Origin: Stramenopiles sp. TOSAG23-2 | Taxonomy: Eukaryota; Sar | Assembly (NCBI GenBank): GCA_900128395.1 | Contig: LT649311.1 | Location: 1-39,667, forward strand | Length of the DNA: 39,667 nt | Direction of reading: 5' to 3' | Shown here: one piece after another, positions 8,401 through 14,684 of the stretch | How the letters are laid out: each line of letters begins with the position of its first letter | How positions within the stretch are numbered: position 1 is the stretch's first letter | Translations under genes and position numbers: made by a program | Notes under the pieces: model-generated | What the model was told of the DNA's origin: nothing | Databases searched by the model: none | The model's input: the letters and a program-made list of their open reading frames with translations, nothing else

Positions 8401-9495
8401 CCATGCGCTGTCAGTTCCCATGTCGATTTGACATTACTTAAGCCACCAGCTGTACTGCAGGTTAATTTAGATTGGGGTGCATTAGGCTCTGATGAGGAAC
8501 GACATGGTAGTTTTCATACAGATGCTCCATGGCTATTAGATTTACTTGCAGAAGATATTGATTTACGAAAAGTTTTTGGTAAGGTAAACCAGGATCATGG
8601 AAATGATGATGTATTGTGGCATACGTTAATAAATCAATTTTTAGCTACAACTACTGCGAAGGAGCTGTTGGAAGTTGTATGTGCGATCCATGCAAATATT
8701 GTCACGGCAACATTTAGTAAAGAAACTATTTCAAAAATATCAGGTTGTGCATATATTAAAAGTGGAGGACGCATGGGTAGGAGAAATGAGGTAGTGGAAG
8801 ATTTACAAATGTCATTGTTGAACCAAGCCCAACGTTTACGCTCACAGAAGGAACCAGATGAATATAAAGCAAGTCGATTGGAGGCACGATGGGAAATGCG
8901 ATACAGATTGGACTCGCTAGGTTATTGTTGGAATGATGAAGTGAGAAAAGCATATGCAGAATTATCAAAAGATATACATAAAAGTGCAAATCAACATTTA
9001 GAGAAATCACATAGTACATCGTATAAAATGCGTTCATTTATTTGTAAACGTGTTTTAGATAGTATAGACCAGCATAGTGAGAAAATAAAAGATGATGGAG
9101 CAGCATTACGGCATGCAAGCTTACAAGTACATTCTCATAGAGTATCAAGTGTTTATGAAACGTACGTCTATGATCATGAAGATAGATGTCAATGGTACAG
9201 GTTAGAAACTGAAGGTGATTACAAAACTTATTATTCTATTGAAACATTAAAGCATGAAATTAAAAGGAGGCATGGTTATCCCGTATTGTGCTTCTACGAG
9301 CGAGTAGCTGATATATCTGAAAGTGTAACCATGGAAAACATGAATTTAGGTTCTGTCATTATGTCAAATAAAGTAGATCGTGTGAATCAAATGTTAGAAG
9401 TAGAAAAAGGTGAAAAAATGAGAATTAAATTACCGAAGAAAATGAAGAAAAAGGTTATTGAGGAAGAGGAACAGGGTGGTTGTGTTATGTCGTGA
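5449..9495 (+). CDS. Large USP-like (probable pseudo-deubiquitinase) protein with split B-box and CaaX box
   Basis: 1348 aa. FGSPSNCLIAAFETAF (Cys426) resembles the Cys box of ubiquitin-specific proteases. A finger region follows (CIAHSIFHLDF, ERYCKSC near 594, then a YLNFKLSV strand), like USP53/54-type relatives. The end, SSVYETYVYD to DRCQWYRLE and PVLCFYER, matches the USP His-box region and last strand, but the canonical GHYxxY reads S-V-Y-E-T-Y, so the catalytic His is missing. Between them lie a B-box-like zinc motif (CEVCGALASVICYSC and LCIQCDKSIHSVAHRLG) split by about 45 residues, further Cys pairs, and a coiled coil at about 860-955. Residues 190-310 contain a separate alpha/beta segment (ALFIDIGG, VFDPSRRD) of unknown fold. 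It ends with a basic patch and CVMS, a farnesylation-type CaaX box. Likely a membrane-anchored ubiquitin-binding scaffold; function inferred. Confidence 0.65.
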   Translation: MSRKVTEKEDPNLYIFRYTPLNLDQKIEIIQAKLARDGLSRKMIYNFKEEGKKTHVEYEQLMCGTMALQDMLEHTNGPGLAMVICTAAALELLRCPQYITSELADRCIQTGVQYYYETDQPARQTEAHMYKENHMALKEQLETLKKCFVSTEGVHDKEDLEEVKEDVLWDSTMEESFITEVDLQNIFKEMRQFTTGVYEDDNGKTVKEEGGIPLQENVNKKTKGENQDEINVFAVAAVLCTEYASFALFIDIGGRRMIVFDPSRRDNEMSHETPNGGFTSFSTQQNLLQFLGRRMHEVEARWVQISTFKHNSSSTTNDYYDLMASQDLIGSQVAFSSGDPGDKSESAKLVERLHAEAQLKKMRQGKTFLGILQAKKGKQKDFASCLVEKWKTLYTSLISALWHIKPFRLHFGFGKKKNVFGSPSNCLIAAFETAFRKYHFYMDKIRTIEEVLKEDLKFDEDREQHHLEYKNQMKNFLMFLVSPEFEKDLSHIHTNLRHLSVIEMEPDIVFDFFLRNIHSTLTRSKSLDDHTCLCGRGQSDVDSLHFKMNGGGSHSNDMDNANNNGDFLADTMDSHAGSERCIAHSIFHLDFLEERYCKSCHCQDNEGQLVESESPRYLNFKLSVNISHLRQSKSDLYLINESKDYNERRSKSGQDVSLNRILKYIVSTKWQSHCPNAPECEVCGALASVICYSCTWDTVMKEKEKKIILHEHRRLKTVKKEAPSIRGAKDKNRVGLCLCIQCDKSIHSVAHRLGVSTLQEFQYQDVSDHSVVVAKKCDSCHDSQRFDSPFFATNGPVQTLETGDLGKTISTIKPLFICKRCYDLALCPPMTTKSMFYEMKESKHFTEILHQSLKKELIDYEKHISATFAARKRDIAQYIERIEREVQKLESGGDAGRYKAAAGQKDYKVQMEQKHKDLKVMQERLAKFDMTKRKLYRRKIELKKQEIKRRRDIMIVGRRQAFSWRAPHIKTSLKRAQESMSNINPCAVSSHVDLTLLKPPAVLQVNLDWGALGSDEERHGSFHTDAPWLLDLLAEDIDLRKVFGKVNQDHGNDDVLWHTLINQFLATTTAKELLEVVCAIHANIVTATFSKETISKISGCAYIKSGGRMGRRNEVVEDLQMSLLNQAQRLRSQKEPDEYKASRLEARWEMRYRLDSLGYCWNDEVRKAYAELSKDIHKSANQHLEKSHSTSYKMRSFICKRVLDSIDQHSEKIKDDGAALRHASLQVHSHRVSSVYETYVYDHEDRCQWYRLETEGDYKTYYSIETLKHEIKRRHGYPVLCFYERVADISESVTMENMNLGSVIMSNKVDRVNQMLEVEKGEKMRIKLPKKMKKKVIEEEEQGGCVMS

Positions 9496-9921
9496 AGAGA
9501 AAAAAGAGAAGAGAATAGAGAGAGAGAGTGCAAGGTAAAAAAAGTTTGTTCGTATGTTTCGTGTTCGTATGAGATATGATATCATACAAAATTATATTTT
9601 ATAAAATATATATATATGTACTTCGTGTACTGTAATTTATAGCAGGTGTATCCATTATTTTTTCTGCTTTTCGATTATTATTCTTCAGTCCGACGACGCC
9701 GCGTATAATCCATGTAATCCATTAATATACGCGTCGAAGTGTGATAAAGGAAAAAATAATACAGTACATGTATATTATTATTAGTATAATATAATGAATA
9801 TAACAAAGAAATAAAAGTAAATCTACGTAAGATAATATTATATACATGTAAATACCTACGTATATACAACTATATTCATTAAAAATAATTATTTATTATA
9901 ACGGAGAGAGACAAATAAAAA
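9496..9921. other. Spacer between the USP-like gene and the methyltransferase gene
   Basis: AT-rich, with a GA-rich stretch just after the USP-like stop, a short GC-rich patch (TCCGACGACGCCGCG near 9688-9702) and GGAGAGAGACAAATAAAA directly before the next start. I see no gene here. Confidence 0.45.
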
Positions 9922-11325
9922 ATGGCAGCATTAACACCAGCTGAACAAAAGCAAGTACGACGTACTAGTGGCATGATTTGGTCGTATAAAATAGGGCAAA
10001 TGGTAGCTTTACAAATTCATCTTGCTGACCGTATGAATTTCTTTAAAGCAATGGCATATGAATTAAATTATGAATGGGTAACTGCAAACCAAGTTGCAAA
10101 GCATTTAGGATTAAAGCGTCGTTGGGTCATGGAACTTTTAAGAGGTTTGACTGCAGCTAAAATTTTGGAATATCAAGAAGGTAATGAGTCAGTTAACGAT
10201 GGATCAGCAAGTGATGGTGCAACAGATACCTTTCGTATTACCCCAGTTGTTGCTGAAGTTGTTGCAAACGAAGTGGATTCTTTGTCGTTCAATGCAGGTG
10301 CATTTTCTGGTGGTGTCGACCCAATGTTGGCAGATAAAATCATTGAATCGTTTCACACTGGAGTTGGTTTCACATATGAAAGTCGCAGCCTACTTGGTGG
10401 CGAGCAAAGTGCAGAACAAACCAAACGTATGCTTGGAGTTTGGACCAAAGGTGCGCTCGTTGATGAAGTACTTGCTGTTTTAAACAATGGTAAAGTTACT
10501 GAAGCGTTGGAAAATGGTGGTGCAATATTGGATTGTGGTTGTGGTGCAGGTGTTGCTGTTAACACACTCGGTGCTGCATTTCCAAATGCAACAGTACATG
10601 GTACTGATCCAGATGGTGTTGCACTTGGTGTTGGAAGAAAAGATGCTAAAAATGCAAATATAAATAATGTATCCTTTTTCAAAGGATTTGGGGAATCATA
10701 TACGTCTGATATTAAATATGATGCTGTTATATGTATGGATATTGTACATGATACACCACGTCCTGATTTAATTCTTCAAAATATTTGCAAGAATTTATTG
10801 AAACCAGGTGGTACCTTGATGATTAAAGACATTAAATCAACAGGTAGCTTCAAGAAAAATTTGGAAACGATGGGTAATTTGCCAATGATATACGGCTTCA
10901 GTTTGTCCATGTGTTTAGCATCAGCCACATCAACACCAGATGGAATGGGGCTAGGTACAACAGGGTTTAATCCTATCGTCGCGGAAAGAATGTGTGGTGA
11001 AGCAGGATTTGTGAATTTCCATCAACATGATTTTAGGGATCCAGCGAATTTATACTATGAAATGCAATCACCAGGGGGTAGTACTTCCATGACACGCAAT
11101 GCAACATCTGCAAGTATGGCAAGTAAGAAAGCATTTAAAAAAAATTCTGCCGTTCGAAATGCAATTAAAAGATCACCACTTTACAAAGGTAAAAAAAAGA
11201 AGAAATCGAAGAAAAAAAGGAAAAAATACCCAGATTTGAGTAATAATCCTGGACCATACTTTTGCGCATGTTGTGCTGGATTAAACTTAATGCAAGTTAC
11301 TTGTGAACGTGGTTCAAAAATGTAA
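9922..11325 (+). CDS. Winged-helix SAM-dependent methyltransferase (Rv2258c-like), Lys-rich tail
   Basis: 467 aa. Residues about 15-115 form the winged-helix region of small-molecule methyltransferases of the Rv2258c/O-methyltransferase-like type (TANQVAKHLGLKRRWVMELL, then FRITPVVAEVV). The Rossmann domain begins at about 200 with ILDCGCGAGVAV (SAM motif I), followed by VHGTDPDG (acidic residue for the ribose), YDAVICMDIVHD (motif II/IV) and LLKPGGTLMIKD. The family usually ends near residue 390. Here an extra tail of about 75 residues follows, with a KKKKKSKKKRKK cluster at about 423-435 and a Cys-containing end (CACCAG), perhaps for nuclear or RNA association. The substrate is unknown. The ATG after an A-rich leader is the only sensible start. 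Its 3' flank contains the first unit of the direct duplication. Confidence 0.8.
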   Translation: MAALTPAEQKQVRRTSGMIWSYKIGQMVALQIHLADRMNFFKAMAYELNYEWVTANQVAKHLGLKRRWVMELLRGLTAAKILEYQEGNESVNDGSASDGATDTFRITPVVAEVVANEVDSLSFNAGAFSGGVDPMLADKIIESFHTGVGFTYESRSLLGGEQSAEQTKRMLGVWTKGALVDEVLAVLNNGKVTEALENGGAILDCGCGAGVAVNTLGAAFPNATVHGTDPDGVALGVGRKDAKNANINNVSFFKGFGESYTSDIKYDAVICMDIVHDTPRPDLILQNICKNLLKPGGTLMIKDIKSTGSFKKNLETMGNLPMIYGFSLSMCLASATSTPDGMGLGTTGFNPIVAERMCGEAGFVNFHQHDFRDPANLYYEMQSPGGSTSMTRNATSASMASKKAFKKNSAVRNAIKRSPLYKGKKKKKSKKKRKKYPDLSNNPGPYFCACCAGLNLMQVTCERGSKM

Positions 11326-11382
11326 ATATGCATGTGTGTTTTTACAGTTTTGTTTGATGGAGGTGGCAAGGCATTTATTATT

Positions 11383-11671
11383 ATGTGGCTTTCTCGTGTT
11401 TTTTTTTTCAAATTTGATTTGCAATTTGAATGAGGAGATCTTTTATAATCATCTGGATTTTATGTTTATCCTGGCTATATCAAATCAAAAGTAACAATAT
11501 TTTATATAATTACAATAAACAATATAAACTTTTGAAGAGGAAGACTACTGTATATATAATTAAAAATCAAATAATTAATTCACATTATTTTTTTCTTCTA
11601 TATTTTTTTTGGTAAAATATAAAAAAGTATAAAAACATCAGGTATCATAAATGTATTATCCATTTATAGAC
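11383..11671. repeat. Direct duplication, unit 1
   Basis: Unit of 289 bp beginning ATGTGGCTTTCTCGTG and ending ATCCATTTATAGAC, repeated 345 bp downstream. It starts inside the 3' flank of the methyltransferase gene. The unit contains a 61-codon open frame (from 11430) with a hydrophobic start, which I do not accept as a gene. Confidence 0.95.
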
Positions 11672-11727
11672 TGAGGCTGGAAAAGTGGAATCGTATTTTA
11701 GGTATTATTTGTCTACTAATTAGTAAT

Positions 11728-12007
11728 ATGTGGCTTTCTCGTGTTTTTTTTTTCAAATTTGATTTGCAATTTGAATGAGGAGATCTTTTATAATCATCTG
11801 GATTTTATGTTTATCCTGGCTATATCAAATCAAAAGTAACAATATTTTATATAATTACAATAAACAATATAAACTTTTGAAGAGGAAGACTACTGTATAT
11901 ATAATTAAAAATCAAATAATTCACATTATTTTTTTATTCTATATTTTTTTTGGTAAAATATAAAAAAGTATAAAAACATCAGGTAAATGTATTATCCATT
12001 TATAGAC
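11728..12007. repeat. Direct duplication, unit 2
   Basis: Near-identical to unit 1. The differences I see are a 4-base deletion in the AATAATTAATTC region, one substitution in the following T run, and a 5-base deletion just before AAATGTATTATCC. A unique 56-bp spacer (11672-11727) separates the units. No terminal inverted repeats are seen, so a segmental duplication is more likely than a transposon. Confidence 0.95.
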
Positions 12008-12252
12008 GACTACTATAATATTGTAATATTACAATGGTATTCGTATGTTACTAAAATATAATCACACACTATAGAGCTAACACGTATTTTTTATATAATA
12101 ATAATAAATGTAAATGGACTAATATATATATCTAATATAACGATGAGTGCATTAAAAGAATTATGCTTTTTACACAATATAATATATAGAAATATTAAGA
12201 TTGTATAGAATAAAACACCAAGGTATAGCAATTGTAAGGGCCATATAGCAAT

Positions 12253-12702
12253 ATGAATAACAACAACAATAACAGATCATGGATAATGGTCACTGATAAC
12301 AATCATAATAATAATAATAATAATATTGATAACAATCAACCTGTTCCACCTTTAAAATATCCAATAGCCTCAGATAATGGATTAGAATTTGAAAGAAAAC
12401 AAGATAGTCGTGCTTTACCTTTAAATATAAAAGTTTTTGATAATGGCAATAGTTATGGCAATAGTAGAAACAATAGCAATAGACAATATAGCAGAGATTT
12501 TGAAGTTAAAAATATTCATCAATCGAGATATTTCACACCACCTTCCGTAAATGAAACTAACTTAGGTAGGTTTGAGGGCAGTAACTTAGTAATTAAATCT
12601 GACCCTCTTTTATTACGTTTAGGTCAAATTCGATCAACTGCAAATACTTATTATGAAGCTAGTAATGATAACGTTGGAAAACGAATCAATGCAATCGGGT
12701 GA
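12253..12702 (+). CDS. Small Asn-rich protein of unknown function, 149 aa
   Basis: I do not recognise this protein. It opens with Asn runs (MNNNNNN, and again HNNNNNN), followed by PVPPLKYP, a Ser/Asn-rich middle and an ordered-looking C-terminus with LGRFEGSNLVIKSDPLLLRLGQIRST. There is no signal peptide or membrane segment, so it is probably cytosolic. An AATAAA lies a few bases after the TGA. The C-terminal GRFE and DPLL words also occur, in that order, in the 209-aa protein at 18264, which may hint at a shared short motif set. Complexity rises toward the C-terminus, which supports real coding. Moderately confident that it is a gene, no confidence about function. Confidence 0.55.
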   Translation: MNNNNNNRSWIMVTDNNHNNNNNNIDNNQPVPPLKYPIASDNGLEFERKQDSRALPLNIKVFDNGNSYGNSRNNSNRQYSRDFEVKNIHQSRYFTPPSVNETNLGRFEGSNLVIKSDPLLLRLGQIRSTANTYYEASNDNVGKRINAIG

Positions 12703-12924
12703 AAATAAAAGTTATTTTGTGTATCATGTTATTTTTTTTTAATATATTTTTAGTATGTGTGTGTACAGATTTTCCCGCCGCATTTTATGTATTATATACG
12801 GTTCGTCATATAATATACGTATTTTTTTTATTTCTGTAAAAAAATATTTTCAATTCAAAAATACTGATTTTTATTTTATATAATCATATCCCAAAATAAA
12901 ACACAAAAATATATAAGCTTATGC

Positions 12925-12956
<32 letters not shown>

Positions 12957-13030
12957 CATCGTCTGTATCACCCACGCATATACCACATTAAAATTACATA
13001 TATATAAATATCATATATTACATATATATA
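12703..13030. other. Convergent spacer with (AT)n(AC)n microsatellite
   Basis: Spacer between a plus-strand gene and the end of a minus-strand gene, so it should contain both 3' ends. A compound (AT)n(AC)n microsatellite lies at about 12925-12957. Nothing else is recognised. Confidence 0.5.
12925..12957. repeat. Compound (AT)n(AC)n microsatellite
   Basis: An AT run passing directly into an AC run, in the convergent spacer between the Asn-rich protein and HCF101-like genes. Confidence 0.9.
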
Positions 13031-14254
13031 TCAATCTCGTTGTAATTTTCGCTCTACATTTTTCTTCTCATTAGTATTATCATCATTATTACTATTTTCC
13101 TTTTCTTTTTCAACTAATTCCATAATTTGCTGATATGTATAAATAGCATCATCGTGGCCATCACTCCATTGAATTGCAACACCATAATTACCTTGTGGAG
13201 TAATTTTCAATGGTATTATATCATCTGCTATGGTATCTTTATCCAATAATTGTTCTCCGGTAAATTCATCTATACTTTTAGCATCACGACTATCTTTTCT
13301 TAATGTCGCTGCATTAATTGTATATTCCCTACCTTCAAATTCACCAGCTAAAAACCGCATTACAACGACACCACGTTTATCATCAAAAAATACATTTGGT
13401 CTTTCCATATTTTTAATTTTTTCAATTTTTTCTTTTTCAATTTCATTTGCTACATGTTCAGCTAATTCTTTAAAAATATTTGATGCAGTAGAAATATTGC
13501 TGTCAAATTCTTCTGGTGTGAATGGAATTGGGATTCCATTATCACTTGATAAACAAAAAATTTCACCCATCGGTAATGAAAAAGTGGATGATGGATCAAT
13601 ATTACGATCCTCTATTAATTTCTCTACATGTCCTGTACCAAATGGATAATAACGTTTTCCATCATCACCATCAAAATGTGACATATTTTCAACTACAGCA
13701 TGTACTGGAACTTTTAAATCATCAAACATATCCATACCTTTGACGACATCAACAATGCTCAATCGAGCAGGCGTAGTCACAACAATTGCTGCTGTTAACG
13801 ACAGTTGTTGACATAAAGTCAAAGGGATATCACCTGTGCCTGGTGGCATATCAACTACTAAATAATCTAAATCACCCCATGCTGTTGTACCTATTAATTG
13901 TGACATAACTGCACTAGCTCTTGGACCACGCATGACAGCAGCACTACTATTAGAACCAGTAACCTGAGTCGGTAAATAACCAAATGACATCAATTTCATA
14001 CCATTATAATTTGGTGGTATAGCAAAACCATTCTCGTCGGGATGCAATACTATTTCTGAATCTGATAATTTACACATAGTTGGCAATGATGGACCATATA
14101 AATCAGCATCAAAGATACCGACTTTATATCCTAACTGATGTAAACTAGATGCAGTATTTACTGCAACTAATGACTTACCAACACCACCTTTACATGATGA
14201 AACGGCTATGATATTTTTAATATGTTTGATTCCTAATAATTTCGTATGTTGCAT
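13031..14254 (-). CDS. HCF101-like P-loop Fe-S carrier ATPase with DUF971 tail
   Basis: 407 aa. It has the Mrp/Nbp35 deviant Walker A CKGGVGKS at residues 21-28, the FDADLYGPSLPTM segment, MRGPRASAVMSQL, VVDMPPGTGD and VVENMSHFDGDDGKRYYPFG. The last reads like HCF101: the CxxC pair that Nbp35/Mrp proteins use for the Fe-S cluster is absent, and YYPFG follows. The C-terminus holds a DUF971 domain (ITPQGNYGVAIQWSDGHDDAIY, about residues 348-370), typical of HCF101. Plant HCF101 also has an N-terminal MIP18/DUF59 domain, which is missing here, and I find no such sequence in the 430 bp upstream. Expected role: assembly or transfer of 4Fe-4S clusters in an organelle or the cytosol. No clear targeting peptide is seen. 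Confidence 0.88.
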   Translation of the reverse strand: MQHTKLLGIKHIKNIIAVSSCKGGVGKSLVAVNTASSLHQLGYKVGIFDADLYGPSLPTMCKLSDSEIVLHPDENGFAIPPNYNGMKLMSFGYLPTQVTGSNSSAAVMRGPRASAVMSQLIGTTAWGDLDYLVVDMPPGTGDIPLTLCQQLSLTAAIVVTTPARLSIVDVVKGMDMFDDLKVPVHAVVENMSHFDGDDGKRYYPFGTGHVEKLIEDRNIDPSSTFSLPMGEIFCLSSDNGIPIPFTPEEFDSNISTASNIFKELAEHVANEIEKEKIEKIKNMERPNVFFDDKRGVVVMRFLAGEFEGREYTINAATLRKDSRDAKSIDEFTGEQLLDKDTIADDIIPLKITPQGNYGVAIQWSDGHDDAIYTYQQIMELVEKEKENSNNDDNTNEKKNVERKLQRD

Positions 14255-14684
14255 TTTTCCTTTTATTGTAATGTAGATGGTTTTATATTATATACATATT
14301 ATTTTTATGTTCATTTTTTGTTCTATTGTATATACGTAGGTGTTTATTCAATAGCCAGCCTAGCATCTATCGAACTATATCCAACACTATATTATCGTTG
14401 TGGTGTAAAAATGAAAAATGTCTTGAGATGTATATATAATATTACAAAGTACACGCACGTAGTCGTCTACCACCACGAGAATGGCAAATACGACACTTCG
14501 TATTAGAGAAAGTAGAAGACGAACTAAATGTATTATTGTACATAAATGGAGAGAGTATCGTCATATTCGTATATTAATTTGTACTACATGTTGTACCTCA
14601 TATCATACAGCATATCCATATAATCGTGGAATTGATATTTTATAAAAAATATAAATATTAAAATATTACAGGAGAAAAATTATT
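14255..14684. other. Spacer between HCF101-like and Cys-rich protein genes
   Basis: It contains the upstream region of the HCF101-like gene and the 3' end of the next minus-strand gene. The only candidate gene is the 54-codon plus-strand frame at 14481-14645. No DUF59-like exon was found on the minus strand. Confidence 0.45.
14481..14645 (+). CDS. Possible small Arg/Cys-rich protein, 54 aa
   Basis: Frame ATG to TAA, starting MANTTLRIRESRRRTK and containing KWREYRHIRI and CTTCCTSYH. It is not low complexity, is rich in Arg and Cys, and is longer than expected by chance in AT-rich spacer. No homologue is recognised. It lies antisense within the spacer between two minus-strand genes, so it could be an independent small gene or a chance frame. 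Confidence 0.25.
   Translation: MANTTLRIRESRRRTKCIIVHKWREYRHIRILICTTCCTSYHTAYPYNRGIDIL

Larger units (their letters stand above)
11326..12252. other. Long AT-rich spacer containing a direct duplication
   Basis: A spacer of 927 bp between two plus-strand genes. Most of it is the two-unit direct duplication at 11383-12007. The remainder up to 12252 is AT-rich promoter-like sequence with a 16-bp perfect palindrome ATTGTAATATTACAAT at 12020-12035. No convincing gene is present. Confidence 0.6.

Noticed and set aside
9678-9869. Minus-strand 63-codon frame between the USP-like and methyltransferase genes
   Set aside because: The translation is Tyr/Ile/Leu-rich with no domain and lies in AT-rich spacer.
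11430-11615. 61-codon frame with signal-like start, repeated at 11775-11963
   Set aside because: It is only open because the 280-bp unit is duplicated. The units differ by indels that alter the peptide end, and the peptide is low-complexity Tyr/Asn/Lys sequence.
12020-12035. Palindrome containing TAATATTAC, the nonamer of rolling-circle replication origins of some ssDNA viruses
   Set aside because: It lies in AT-rich spacer without a GC stem, iterons or a Rep gene nearby; chance is the simpler explanation.
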